Notes: generated by a model not told the origin, from the letters alone. Positions 1-8,522 are shown, counted from the stretch's first letter. The stretch is 26,463 nt of DNA from CAZGSV01 sp964528605 (GCA_964528605.1 CAZGSV010000041.1:1-26463); one strand, 5' to 3'. Made by a program: numbers and translations.

Positions 1-271
1 TGTGGAACTCCGTCTTGGCCAGCACCGTGATCACCAGGTTGTCCTCGTCGTGGCCCGTGGCGGCCACCAGTACCTCGGCGCTGTCAGCCCCCGCCTCCAA
101 GAGCACGGCCGGGTCGCACGCATCCCCATTCACCACGCGCAGGTTCAAGAGGCTGTCTATCTGGCTGGCTCGTTGCTCATCACGCTCGACCACCACCACC
201 GCGTTCCTTTCCATGATGACCTCGGCTACTCTGGTTCCAAGTTTCCCAGCACCAGCAACGATTACCTTCAT
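1..271 (-). CDS. TrkA-type potassium uptake regulator (RCK N-terminal domain), partial
   Basis: The first 90 codons of a TrkA/KtrA-like protein are read on the minus strand; the rest lies beyond the left edge. The N-terminus MKVIVAGAGKLGTRVAEV carries the Rossmann GxGxxG motif. An acidic residue at the end of strand 2 (VVVVERD) favours NAD(H), and a typical RCK_N segment (NGDACDP, then VAATGHDEDN) follows. Proteins of this family sit on the cytosolic face of Trk/Ktr potassium channels and gate them in response to nucleotides. The ATG directly abuts the TAG stop of the upstream trkA-like gene (zero spacing), so the two are almost certainly translated from one message. Two RCK genes side by side suggests that a TrkH/KtrB-type membrane subunit follows outside the window; that is inference. 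Confidence 0.85.
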   Translation of the reverse strand, partial: MKVIVAGAGKLGTRVAEVIMERNAVVVVERDEQRASQIDSLLNLRVVNGDACDPAVLLEAGADSAEVLVAATGHDEDNLVITVLAKTEFH

Positions 272-922
272 CTACTTCAGCCCCATCATCTTCTGAAACT
301 TGTCCACCGCCGTCTGATGCACGAGCACGTGCAGTTGGTCCCCCTGCTCAAAGCGGGTCCCGGAGACTGGGATCATCGCCTTGCCCATGCGGATGATGCT
401 GGCCAGGGCAATCTCGCCGGGGGCGCCCAGCACGCCGGTCGGCTTGCCCACCAGGTGGGCCGGCACCGAGGCGGATAGGACTTCGACCTCTCCGTTGCCC
501 AGCACGAAATCCCTCGCCAGCTGGCCGCTGGTGACCATCTCGAGCACCTTGCCCGCGCCCCAAACCGTGGGGGCAAACGTCATCACCCCGAACCTGCGGT
601 AGATCTCCGCGCGCTGCGGGTCGTAGATGCGGCTCACCACAATGGGCACCCGGTATACCTCCTTCGCTACCCTGGCCGAGACGATATTGGTGTTGTCGCC
701 GTTGGTGACCGAGACAAACGCGTCGGCCCGGGATATGCCCGCCTTCTCCAGTATCTCTTTATCATAGCCGATTCCGAGCAGCCTGGTGCCGGCGAAGTTC
801 CTGGGAAGCCGGTGGAACGCCCTCGGATCGCGGTCGACGACTACCACCGAGTGCCCCTGCCTGGCGAGCGCGGCGGCGGCGTGTGCTCCCACCCTCCCGC
901 AACCAACAATGATCACGTGCAT
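272..922 (-). CDS. TrkA-type potassium uptake regulator, full length (RCK_N + RCK_C)
   Basis: A 216-residue cytosolic regulator. Residues 1-120 form the NAD-binding RCK_N domain: MHVIIVGCGRVGAHAAA with GxGxxG at 7-12, VVVVDRD with the ribose-binding acid near 30, and VTNGDNTN. Residues about 140-214 match RCK_C/TrkA_C, including IRMGKAMIPVSGTRFEQGD. The length matches single-unit TrkA/KtrA proteins rather than the double-length enteric TrkA. The start is supported by GGAGG ten bases upstream of the ATG; this site overlaps the stop region of the P-type ATPase gene, so the two genes are coupled. Family knowledge says such proteins assemble as rings on a potassium-transporting membrane subunit. 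The neighbouring ATPase suggests a cation homeostasis operon. Confidence 0.9.
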   Translation of the reverse strand: MHVIIVGCGRVGAHAAAALARQGHSVVVVDRDPRAFHRLPRNFAGTRLLGIGYDKEILEKAGISRADAFVSVTNGDNTNIVSARVAKEVYRVPIVVSRIYDPQRAEIYRRFGVMTFAPTVWGAGKVLEMVTSGQLARDFVLGNGEVEVLSASVPAHLVGKPTGVLGAPGEIALASIIRMGKAMIPVSGTRFEQGDQLHVLVHQTAVDKFQKMMGLK

Positions 923-934
923 GCCATCAGCCTC

Positions 935-3733
935 CTATGCCCGCTCTTCCTTCCTGCGCAGCAGCCACTTTCGCATCTCCTCGGCGACAAAAAGCACTGC
1001 CGCCGTCGCTATCAGGATCAGCCAGTCCACCGGACTGAGAGGGCCGGTCTTGAACACTGATTGCAGCGGCCTCCAGTACGAGATCGCCATGAGGATCAGC
1101 AGGCCGAACAGTTCACCCGCGACAATGCCCCGGTTGCTCAGCAGCCCCACGCTGAACACCGAGGCCCGTTCGGTTCGCGTGACAAAGCCGTTGGCGAACT
1201 GAGCCAGCACAATTGCCCCCTGCGTCATCGTGATGGCCTCCCGGTAGAATATGTTATTCGGGTTGGCCGGATCTGCCCAGCCTGCATCTCCCCACTGCCA
1301 CCCGTGCGATAGCAGCACGTAGAGGAAGCCAACCACCGATCCGATGGACTGGATGACCCCCAGGAAGGCAATGCGCCTCAGCGTCGCCCAGTCCATCAGC
1401 CTTTCGGTTCTGGGCCTGGGCTTGCGCCGCATTATCCCCGGCTCGGGTTCTTCGGTCCCTAGTGCCAGCGCGGGTAGAACGTCCGAGCCCAAGTCTATGG
1501 AGAGCACCTGCAGCGCTCCCAGAGGAACAAGGTGGACCCCCGCCAGCGTCGCGAACACGAACGGGAAAAGTTCCCCCGCGTTGTGGGAGAATATGTAGGT
1601 GACCATCTTCTTCAGGTTCGAGTAGATCCCCCGCCCCTGCTCGACAGCCTTGATGATGCTCGCAAAGCTGTCGTCGAGAAGGATCATGACCGACGCCTCG
1701 CGGGAAACGTCAGTTCCCGTGAGGCCCATGGCGATTCCTATGTCCGCCCGCTTGAGCGCCGGGGCGTCGTTGACGCCGTCCCCGGTGACCGCGACGATGT
1801 AACCCATCTCCTTCAGAGCCGACACCACCCGCAGTTTATCCTCGGGCGCAACCCGGGCGAACAGTATGTCCCGGTCCGGCTGCAACTCCGCCCCCAAAGC
1901 CCCGTCGTCCATAGCGGCCAACTCGACACCGGTGATGACCCGAGTATCGCGGCCTCGTATGATTCCGATCCTCCTGGCGATGGCCTCTGCAGTGAGTCCG
2001 TAGTCGCCGGTGATCATGATGATCCTGATGCCGGCGGAAGCAGCCTTCTCTACGGCGTCGCTCACCTCGGGCCTGGGAGGGTCGGTCATCCCGACCAGCC
2101 CAAGTAGCGTCAGGTCGGCCTCCACCGTCTCGGGCGAGTAAGCGACCATCTCCGGCGGCAGATCGCGCTCGGAAACCGCGAGCACCCTGAGTGCTCTGCC
2201 GGCCATCTGATCGTTGTGTGCGAGCACCTGCTTTCTGCGCTCGTCCGTCAGGGGCAGCACGGCGCCGCCGACCTTGATCTTGGTGCAGAGCGCCACGGTT
2301 TCGGCGGGAGCGCCTTTGACGTAGGCCTTGTGCCCGCCGCCCTCAGCGTGCACCACCGACATCCGCTTGCGAAGCGAATCGAAGGGCAGTTCGTGGATTC
2401 TGGGGCGGGCGATCAGCTCGCGCTGAAAGTCGAGGTGCGCCTTTTGGGCCGCCACCAGGAGGGCGCCCTCGGTCGGGTCGCCGATGACTCGCCAGCCCTC
2501 GTCGTTTTCGGGTGGCAGGAGTCTCGAGTTGTTGCAGAAGGTCATCGCCCGCAGGAGACCCTCCAGCCGCTCGGCAGGTCGAGACAAAACCTCAAGTGCC
2601 CCCCCCGTCCCCAGGCCACTCCGGAAATCGCCCTTGGGTTCGTATCCCGCCCCTGAGACCTCGATCTCGGTCAGGTCGGCGTAGATCTCCGTGACCGTCA
2701 TCTCGCCTTTGGTCAGCGTACCGGTCTTGTCCGTGCAGATGACGTTGGTGGAGCCAAGGGTCTCAACGGCCGAGAGTCTCTTGATGAGAGCCTTCTGCTT
2801 TGCCATCCTCTGGACCCCAACCGCCAGCGCGACGGAAAGGGTCGCGGGCAGGCCCTCGGGCACTAGCGCCACCATAACCCCGAGCGCGAAAAGCAACCCG
2901 CCGACCCAGTTCAGGCCCAGGGAACGCCCCATGATGAACAGCGCCAGGCCGGTAACCAGGGCAATCTTCGACACCGTGCGCGCCATGTCGCCGATCTGCC
3001 TTTGCAGCGGCGACTTCTCCTCACGAACGCCCGACGTCAGCTCGAAAATCCGGCCGAACTCGGTCCGCATGCCGGTGGCAAACACGACCCCCCGGCCGTT
3101 GCCCGTCCCCACTGTGGTCCCCATGAACACCAAGTTCGGCATGTTGATCTTCTCGAGGTTCTCCTCCAGGATCGCGTCGGCGGTCTTGCGCACCGGGTCC
3201 GATTCGCCCGTGAGCGCGACGTTGATTGTGCTCATTTCGAACTGGCGCACCAGCCGACCGTCCGCGCTGATGCTGTCGCCCTCCTCCAGCACCATCACGT
3301 CCCCCGGCACCAGACGCGCGGCGGGCACAACCGTCAACTGCCCATCCCGCATGACTTTGGCCATCTGGGGCACGAGCCTCTGCAGCGCCTGCGTCGCCTT
3401 CTCCGCTCTGTACTCCTGGAAGAACCCGATCACCGCATTCAGAAGGACCACACCGATGATCGCGAATGTGAGATGGAGATTGTCGGCACGCTCGGCGCCC
3501 GTCGAGAGCAGCGCGGCAATCAAGGTCAGCAGCGCCCCGACCTCGAGCAGCACGGCGAACAGATCCGTGAACTGCTGAAAGAAGCGGTATATGATTGGCC
3601 TGCGCCGCCTCGCAGTTAGGACATTGGCGCCGTGGAGCCCTAGGCGCCTAGCCGCTTCCTCCCTGTCCAGCCCCGCGGGAGAAGTGCCGAGGGCCTCGAA
3701 GACCTCTTCTTCGCTCAGTCGCCAGATTTCCAT
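935..3733 (-). CDS. Type II P-type cation-transporting ATPase
   Basis: A 932-residue integral membrane cation pump. From the chosen start the landmarks are: cation ATPase N-terminal segment (WRLSEEEVFEAL) at 3-15, TGES actuator loop at 175-178, PEGLP in TM4 at 292-296, phosphorylation motif DKTGTLT with Asp335, KGAPAE nucleotide-binding loop at 473-478, MITGD at 573-577, TGDGVNDAP hinge at 650-658, and a six-helix C-terminal half. The TM6 motif IDLGSDVLPA at 746-755 resembles Na+,K+-ATPase-like (IIC) pumps more than SERCA (NLVTDGLPA), so the substrate is uncertain: Na+/K+, H+ or Ca2+. The frame is open upstream to a GTG at 3829, but the ATG at 3733 begins the conserved N-terminus and I prefer it; no strong Shine-Dalgarno decides. 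Two TrkA-like genes follow within 13 bp, which supports a role in monovalent cation balance (inference). Confidence 0.93.
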   Translation of the reverse strand: MEIWRLSEEEVFEALGTSPAGLDREEAARRLGLHGANVLTARRRRPIIYRFFQQFTDLFAVLLEVGALLTLIAALLSTGAERADNLHLTFAIIGVVLLNAVIGFFQEYRAEKATQALQRLVPQMAKVMRDGQLTVVPAARLVPGDVMVLEEGDSISADGRLVRQFEMSTINVALTGESDPVRKTADAILEENLEKINMPNLVFMGTTVGTGNGRGVVFATGMRTEFGRIFELTSGVREEKSPLQRQIGDMARTVSKIALVTGLALFIMGRSLGLNWVGGLLFALGVMVALVPEGLPATLSVALAVGVQRMAKQKALIKRLSAVETLGSTNVICTDKTGTLTKGEMTVTEIYADLTEIEVSGAGYEPKGDFRSGLGTGGALEVLSRPAERLEGLLRAMTFCNNSRLLPPENDEGWRVIGDPTEGALLVAAQKAHLDFQRELIARPRIHELPFDSLRKRMSVVHAEGGGHKAYVKGAPAETVALCTKIKVGGAVLPLTDERRKQVLAHNDQMAGRALRVLAVSERDLPPEMVAYSPETVEADLTLLGLVGMTDPPRPEVSDAVEKAASAGIRIIMITGDYGLTAEAIARRIGIIRGRDTRVITGVELAAMDDGALGAELQPDRDILFARVAPEDKLRVVSALKEMGYIVAVTGDGVNDAPALKRADIGIAMGLTGTDVSREASVMILLDDSFASIIKAVEQGRGIYSNLKKMVTYIFSHNAGELFPFVFATLAGVHLVPLGALQVLSIDLGSDVLPALALGTEEPEPGIMRRKPRPRTERLMDWATLRRIAFLGVIQSIGSVVGFLYVLLSHGWQWGDAGWADPANPNNIFYREAITMTQGAIVLAQFANGFVTRTERASVFSVGLLSNRGIVAGELFGLLILMAISYWRPLQSVFKTGPLSPVDWLILIATAAVLFVAEEMRKWLLRRKEERA

Positions 3734-3991
3734 CCCGAACTCGCCGCCACAATCGAACGCCAGCAAGTATATGCCCGCGAACAACTCAGCATCAACGTCA
3801 ACAGCCGGCGGCCCGGCCCGCCCCCTCACTAAGGGCGGTCCTCGACGGGCGCGGTGCGGTGCGCTAACATGACCCGGCCCGGTGCCCGTGTCGCCAGTGT
3901 CACTTTGCCCCGGTGGCGCGTAGTCGGGCTCTTAGGCAATGTGCGTCCTTCACCGAAGGGCTTCATCTGCGCCTTGAAGGAGGCTCCCGCG

Positions 3992-5923
3992 TTGAGTTTC
4001 TTCGTTTCGTGTCCGCTCGCACTACTGGCCTCAGCGACTGCTCCGGAGTCGGCAAGTGCGTCGGTGGCGGAGGCGCAGGCTGCGGTGGAAAACGCCGCCG
4101 ATGCTCTCCGGCACTTCTTTGTCGGCCTGACCGGCTGGAGGTTTCAACTCGAAGCGTCGGACGACGCCCGTTTGCCGGAGTTCGATGACACCGGCTGGCA
4201 GGGCGTCGGGGTCGGAGAGCGTTGGTGCAAGGAGTTCACCTGGGGGTGGTATCGCACGCGCTTCACGGTCCCGGAGACGCTGAGAGGGCTGCCCACCACC
4301 GGGCGGCCGCTGACGCTGTCAATCGGAGTGGCTGAAAGCGGCGAGATATGGATCAACGGAGCGCTGCGAGCGCAGTTCGACTCGAACGCCCCTCCTCTGG
4401 TCTTGACCAAATCCGCACGGCCCGGCGACGCGTATTGCATTGCCGTCAAAGCAGCCAACCAGACGCGCGAGGGCAGGCTGCGCCATGCGCGCTTCATCAT
4501 GAGCGGAACCGAACCGCTTGTCGCCCCGCGTGACGCGCTCCTCGACCTGCTCCACGGGGCGGCTCAGTTCTGCGCGCACCACCCGAGGCCGCGGTCTGAA
4601 TGGGTGGCGGCCCTGATGTCGGCCGCCGGCCTGGCCTCCGAAGCCGCGGCTGACCTCAGCAAACTGCCTGACGCGGTGGAGCGCACCCGGGCTGAACTCG
4701 CTGCCGTTATGGACGCGATGACCAAAGAGCCAGTGTTCCTAGCCCCGCCGTACCTGCAAAACGTAAGCTCCACCGGCATCACCATCATGTGGGAGACGTG
4801 CGCCGAGTTCCCCGGCTGCGTCGAATATGGCGAAACTGTCCACGCTCCGCATGAGAGAGTGGTCGTCGGCCCGGGGGCTCTCCAGCAAGTGCGTCTCGAA
4901 GGCTTGAAGCCGGGCGCCGCCTACATGTACCGGGTGGCGGTGGCTGGGCTTGGGGGGCCCTGGCAATCGTTCAAGACGGCGCCTGTGGAGGGCAGCGCGG
5001 TTCGCTTCGCGGTTTGGGGCGACAGCCAGAGCGCGCCGGCGATCCACCGCGCCGTCTGCGCTCACATGGCATCCTTCGCTCCGGACCTGGCCATCAGCGT
5101 GGGCGATATCGTGGGCCACGGTGGCTACGCCAATGAGTGGGTGGACCACCACCTGTGGCCGCTGCGCGAGATCGGCGGCAGGGCACCCACGTATGTGGCG
5201 ATCGGGAATCACGATTACGGCGGCTACCGGGACACGAATCCGCTCTCGGTGGCGCCCTTCGAGCGCTACTTTGATCATCCCGCGGACAGGTCCGGGAACG
5301 AGTACTACTACTCGTTCGACTACGGGCCGGCGCGCTTCATCGTGCTGGACCCCAACCCGGGAGAGGGCCCCAGGGGTCAGCGAATCCCGCCGGGCAGCCC
5401 GCAGTACCAGTGGTTCGCGCGCGAACTAGCGGACGCGGCGGCGAACAAGAAGTGGATCTTCCTTTTCCTCCACCAACCGCCGTACTCCGAGTGCTGGAGC
5501 GGCGGCTACTACGACGGCGAGCCGCATCTGCGCGAGGAACTGGTCCCCCTCATCGAGCGCTATAAGGTGGACCTGGTCTTCTCCGGACACACGCACGACT
5601 ACGAGCGCGGGCTTCCCCATCCGCCCTACGATCCCACCACGGGCAGCGGCAACGAGGCGACCTACATCATCACCGGCGGCGGGGGGGGCTCCCTCGACGA
5701 CCACAAGTACTACGAGTGGGCGCAGATAGACCTGCCCGAACATGCGCCCGACCCCGGGCGCGATAACGCTGACGGCGGCCTCTACTACAAGCATCACTTC
5801 TGCCTGGTGGAGGTGGACGGGAACACGCTGCGGCTCACCAGTCACATCGTCAACCCCGACGGTTCCTACGGCGGCATCCTCGACCAGTTCGTCCTAGGGG
5901 CCAAGGATCGCCAAGGGCTCTAG
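3992..5923 (+). CDS. Secreted purple-acid-phosphatase-like metallophosphoesterase
   Basis: A predicted exported phosphoesterase of 643 residues. I chose the TTG at 3992 because GGAGG lies 8 bases upstream and a signal-peptide-like stretch (MSFFVSCPLALLASATA) follows; an upstream ATG at 3854 would add 46 unlikely residues. Residues about 47-171 form a galactose-binding-like beta-sandwich (GWRFQLEASD, then GWYRTRFTVP) as in glycosidase carbohydrate-binding regions. Residues about 249-331 are an fn3/purple acid phosphatase N-domain. From 337 the calcineurin-like domain shows GDSQ (343), GDIVGHGG (371), GNHD (405), LHQPPY (494) and GHTHDYER (532), the full set of dinuclear metal ligands. It likely hydrolyses extracellular phosphomonoesters or diesters; substrate unknown. 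It diverges from the ATPase gene across 258 bp in which I see no clear promoter or gene. Confidence 0.85.
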   Translation: MSFFVSCPLALLASATAPESASASVAEAQAAVENAADALRHFFVGLTGWRFQLEASDDARLPEFDDTGWQGVGVGERWCKEFTWGWYRTRFTVPETLRGLPTTGRPLTLSIGVAESGEIWINGALRAQFDSNAPPLVLTKSARPGDAYCIAVKAANQTREGRLRHARFIMSGTEPLVAPRDALLDLLHGAAQFCAHHPRPRSEWVAALMSAAGLASEAAADLSKLPDAVERTRAELAAVMDAMTKEPVFLAPPYLQNVSSTGITIMWETCAEFPGCVEYGETVHAPHERVVVGPGALQQVRLEGLKPGAAYMYRVAVAGLGGPWQSFKTAPVEGSAVRFAVWGDSQSAPAIHRAVCAHMASFAPDLAISVGDIVGHGGYANEWVDHHLWPLREIGGRAPTYVAIGNHDYGGYRDTNPLSVAPFERYFDHPADRSGNEYYYSFDYGPARFIVLDPNPGEGPRGQRIPPGSPQYQWFARELADAAANKKWIFLFLHQPPYSECWSGGYYDGEPHLREELVPLIERYKVDLVFSGHTHDYERGLPHPPYDPTTGSGNEATYIITGGGGGSLDDHKYYEWAQIDLPEHAPDPGRDNADGGLYYKHHFCLVEVDGNTLRLTSHIVNPDGSYGGILDQFVLGAKDRQGL

Positions 5924-6187
5924 GCTTGGGAAGGCGCGCGCGCCGCGTTCGCACCAGGTCGTAGGCGCGCGATCTCACTTGTCCGCCTGAGGAGGCTCGC
6001 GTCGGCCTCTGGGTGCACAGCGGCCGGCTGCACCTCAGGGTGCTCGCTCTCGTCAGCGCCGCCACTGACTCGGCTAGGACCGGCTTCCCGGCAGCAGTCG
6101 CGAACAATCCCAGGTACGCGGCCGCCTTTCCGAACGAGTAACGCCAGAGAGCCTAGCCCTCGCCAGGCCGGTGGAGGAGAGCCGGCG
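5924..6187. other. Intergenic region between converging genes, no supported gene
   Basis: 264 bp between the stop codons of the phosphoesterase and the URO-D-like gene. It contains the phrase ccaggtcgtagg, which recurs near 7478-7489 within palindromic sequence, so a fragment of a dispersed repeat may be present. A minus-strand frame across 5850-6150 is open but lacks a start with a ribosome binding site and any recognisable domain. No terminator hairpin with a U-tract was found by eye. Confidence 0.4.
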
Positions 6188-7213
6188 TCAGGCTGACGCG
6201 GCCTCGATCAGAGCCAGCATGTTCGCCAGCGGCGTCTCGGTCGGCACTGCTCCCGCGTTGCCGTAGATGTACCCTCCCCCCTCCCCGAGGGTCTCCAAGG
6301 CCTCCTGCCCTGCGCGCCGCACCGCCTCGGGGGTCTCGTAAGGGATCACGCTCTGAGCGCCGATGCCGCCCCAGAGCGTTAGGTCCCGGCCGAACTCGCG
6401 TTTCACCCGCCGCACGTCCATGGCCTCGGGTTGGACAGGGTTGAGCACGTCCACGCCGATCTCGATGAGGTCGGGGATGATCTCCCAGATATGGCCGCAG
6501 GAATGCACGAGCACGGCCAGGCCCCGGCCGTGGGCGGCCGCGAACTGCTGGGCGAGCCGCGGCTTGAGGAAACGGCGCCAGTGGGAGGGGCTGATGAGCA
6601 TAGCATCCTGAGCGCCCCAGTCCTGGACATCGAGGATGCCGTCCACGCCCGCGCCTGCCGGAATCCGCTCGATCAGGCCGAGGTTGAAGGCCAAGGCGAG
6701 GTCCAGCAACTCCTCCGCGAAGCGCGCATACGCCGCCAGGTCGGCCATGAAGTTGGCGAATCCGCGCAGGTGCCACGAGCGATCTAAGATACCAACTAGC
6801 GAGACGACCACGAACTTGTCCCGGTTTTCCGAGACGAAGCGCGGCAGGTCCGCCAGCCGCCCTGGGGCGCAGGGATCGGGGAAGCGGTAGCCGCTGAGCG
6901 AGGGGTCCGCCAGGGGCCAGCCCAGGTGCCCCCCCCAGTTGCCGGTCTCCACGGTGGACTCGCCGCGGCGCCACACTGCGCCGAACTCGTCGCGATAGAG
7001 GTCATTCCCCAGGTCCTCGGGCTGAAAGCCGGTTGGCGGCGCGGGGCGGAACTTGGCAAGGTGATTGCCAATGCGATCCTCGACCTGCTCCTCCCCAATG
7101 CCATAGTGCGCCGCCAGTTTGCGCGCCACCCAAATGGTAAGGTCGAAATGGGCGGGCACACGGTCCGTCGGCTCGCGGCGCAAGGTGGCGAGGATTCGTT
7201 CGCGTCGAGTCAT
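6188..7213 (-). CDS. Uroporphyrinogen decarboxylase-like (MtaA/CmuA superfamily) protein
   Basis: A 341-residue cytosolic TIM-barrel protein of the URO-D superfamily. The start at 7213 gives the typical opening MTRRERILATLRREPTDRVP. Later landmarks are LVHSCGHIWEIIPDLIEIG, DVLNPVQPEAMD, LWGGIGAQ and the C-terminal GNAGAVPTETPLANM. True HemE uses an N-terminal LRxxPVDRxPVW-type motif not seen here, so this is a URO-D-like relative, perhaps a cobalamin or corrinoid methyltransferase. In MtaA/MtbA-type enzymes zinc is bound by HxC plus a later Cys in a GCG-like motif. Here HSC is present, but the later position reads NAG, so the canonical third ligand is missing. An MttB-family gene at 20.6 kb is a possible distant partner, but no corrinoid protein gene is in the window. 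Function beyond the family is not determinable. Confidence 0.8.
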   Translation of the reverse strand: MTRRERILATLRREPTDRVPAHFDLTIWVARKLAAHYGIGEEQVEDRIGNHLAKFRPAPPTGFQPEDLGNDLYRDEFGAVWRRGESTVETGNWGGHLGWPLADPSLSGYRFPDPCAPGRLADLPRFVSENRDKFVVVSLVGILDRSWHLRGFANFMADLAAYARFAEELLDLALAFNLGLIERIPAGAGVDGILDVQDWGAQDAMLISPSHWRRFLKPRLAQQFAAAHGRGLAVLVHSCGHIWEIIPDLIEIGVDVLNPVQPEAMDVRRVKREFGRDLTLWGGIGAQSVIPYETPEAVRRAGQEALETLGEGGGYIYGNAGAVPTETPLANMLALIEAASA

Positions 7214-7399
7214 GGCATTGCGGCCGACTATACCCACTCGGCCGAGGACTCGACAAATGCGCTCCCTTGCCCGTCCGCTTGGCCCGTATCTCACCACAGG
7301 AAGAGGTTGCTGGTGGCCCGCAGTCAATGTCCTTCTTTGCGCAACCTGCCCAGCCTGTTACCTTGCGGACGGGAGCCTCCTCAGGCGCGCAGGACGTGC

Positions 7400-7439
7400 G
7401 GACGCCATCCTCCTGCGGCGGAGAAGTAGGATGGCGTCC
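7400..7439. repeat. 12-bp perfect stem-loop
   Basis: GGACGCCATCCT at 7400-7411 pairs exactly with AGGATGGCGTCC at 7428-7439 across a 16-base loop. It lies in the 415-bp stretch between the URO-D-like gene and the stalk-protein block, upstream of 6188-7213. No U-tract follows on either side, so a classical terminator is not supported; an intergenic palindromic repeat is likelier. Confidence 0.6.
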
Positions 7440-7510
7440 CTACGACCCGATGCGATATTGTGCGGCGCACGCCCGCACCTGGTCGTAGGGGCCCCGACTG
7501 GTCGGGGCCC
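7438..7510. repeat. Adjacent and nested palindromes (10-bp stems)
   Basis: CCCTACGACC at 7438-7447 pairs with GGTCGTAGGG at 7481-7490. Directly after it GGGCCCCGAC (7489-7498) pairs with GTCGGGGCCC (7501-7510) across a TG loop. Together with the hairpin at 7400-7439 they form a run of three abutting inverted repeats. The second hairpin lies just past the stop of the fused remnant at 7517 in the direction of transcription and could end the long minus-strand operon, although no U-tract follows. Confidence 0.6.
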
Positions 7511-7516
7511 GCCGGC

Positions 7517-7629
7517 CTACCACACCCCCGGCACCAGGCGGTAGCGGGTCCTCTGGGCGTACTCCTCGTAGCGGGAGGGGCCGTCGCCAGGCGTGCCATC
7601 GCCCGCGTGTGATGGTCGTGCGGCCGCGG
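7517..7629 (-). pseudogene. Fused remnant: peptidase segment joined to isoprenylcysteine methyltransferase tail
   Basis: Immediately after the TAG of the stalk protein at 7630, the minus strand reads AGDGTPGDGPSRYEEY and then AQRTRYRLVPGVW with a TAG stop. The first half matches the GDGTVGDGLSRYEEY segment of the large peptidase-like protein (residues 411-425 of 11079-12938). The second half is the conserved C-terminus of isoprenylcysteine carboxyl methyltransferase-like membrane proteins and is repeated almost base for base at 14174-14228. The junction falls in the shared bases TACGAGGAGTAC. There is no start codon with a ribosome binding site. I read it as a recombination scar that keeps the fourth peptidase position in the block. 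Confidence 0.6.
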
Positions 7630-8466
7630 CTATTTCGGAAGCCAGTAGTGAATCGAGGCGCGCTCGAGAGGCGTGACGGTAATATGGAATGCCTTGGTGA
7701 GCGCGGACAGCGGCAGGATCAGACGGTCGTTCTGGATGCAAGGTGTGCCCTCTAGGGGGAAGGCCTCCCCGTCCAGTGTCGCCGTCGGATCGCCGGGCCG
7801 CACGAGGAGGAGGTGGGCGTCGCGTGAGAAAGTCGCCGCCCGTGCTTCCCCATCCCAGGCGATGCCAATCTCGAGCGCCTCTGCCGCGCGCCGCGCAAGG
7901 ACCCACACGATGCCTGCCGCTGGCGCCGGGGCTGCGTCGCCTCGGGCATCCAGGAAGACCCGGGGGAAGGACTGAGGTTTTTCGCGGAAGTCGCGCAATA
8001 TTCGCTCGCGGTACTCTGCCGGTTGGTCGGCGAGGGCTTTCTCCAAGTACGCGTAGTACTCGTCCCAGGCCTTCAGGTAGTGATAGGCCAATTGCAGCTC
8101 GCTTGTGGGCTGTGTGCCCCCGGTGCCGAAGTGCCAACGCGGTCGTGGGAAGGCCTTGCTCCTTGCCGTCGCGATGCGCTGCGCCTGCATCCACCCCTCG
8201 GTATCGTACATATCTGCGGTGGGATCGGGTACGACAGAACCCGGCAGCAGCCAGCGTACCTCTACGTTGCCGAACTCTTCCCATACGCGCGTCGCGATCT
8301 CCGCCGCCCGCTGATAATCTGCACGTTGGTTCGCCTCCCTGGCGGCCAGGGTCAACTGGCGTGCCTCTTGAAGTGTCATTGCACTGCCCAACGGGGGGCA
8401 AATAGCCAGGACGAGCCAGGCCTGGAAAGCCACCAGGACAACCCTGGTCAACGGCGGGGTCGGCAT
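7630..8466 (-). CDS. Exported TPR-like protein with copper amine oxidase N-like stalk domain (paralog C)
   Basis: A 278-residue exported protein, third of three paralogs. The ATG at 8466 has GGAG nine bases upstream; the ATG at 8475 lies too close to it. A hydrophobic signal segment (VVLVAFQAWLVLAI) ends near GSA. A helical TPR-like region with ARQLTLAAREANQRADYQRA follows, then a C-terminal stalk-like domain: LLLVRPGDPTATLDGEAFPL, then LILPLSALTKAFHITVTP. Such copper amine oxidase N-terminal-type domains bind surfaces or stiffen the envelope and do not themselves imply oxidase activity. It is the most divergent of the three, has an unrelated-looking middle (FPRPRWHFGTGGTQ), and lacks the WWDE stretch shared by A and B. 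Its biochemical role is unknown. Confidence 0.75.
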   Translation of the reverse strand: MPTPPLTRVVLVAFQAWLVLAICPPLGSAMTLQEARQLTLAAREANQRADYQRAAEIATRVWEEFGNVEVRWLLPGSVVPDPTADMYDTEGWMQAQRIATARSKAFPRPRWHFGTGGTQPTSELQLAYHYLKAWDEYYAYLEKALADQPAEYRERILRDFREKPQSFPRVFLDARGDAAPAPAAGIVWVLARRAAEALEIGIAWDGEARAATFSRDAHLLLVRPGDPTATLDGEAFPLEGTPCIQNDRLILPLSALTKAFHITVTPLERASIHYWLPK

Positions 8467-8522
8467 CCTCTCCATCTCCTTTCAGCCAGCGCGAGGCAGC
8501 GTCCTAGCCCACGCGCTGGGCA

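Noticed and set aside
3854..3991. Upstream ATG start for the first phosphoesterase
   Set aside because: It would add 46 residues without signal-peptide character or ribosome site, whereas TTG 3992 has GGAGG at ideal distance and a hydrophobic leader.
5850..6150. A minus-strand frame with a hydrophobic stretch (FGKAAAYLGLFATAAG)
   Set aside because: No start with a ribosome site, a stop directly upstream, overlap with the phosphoesterase end and no recognised domain; possibly a relic but not supportable.
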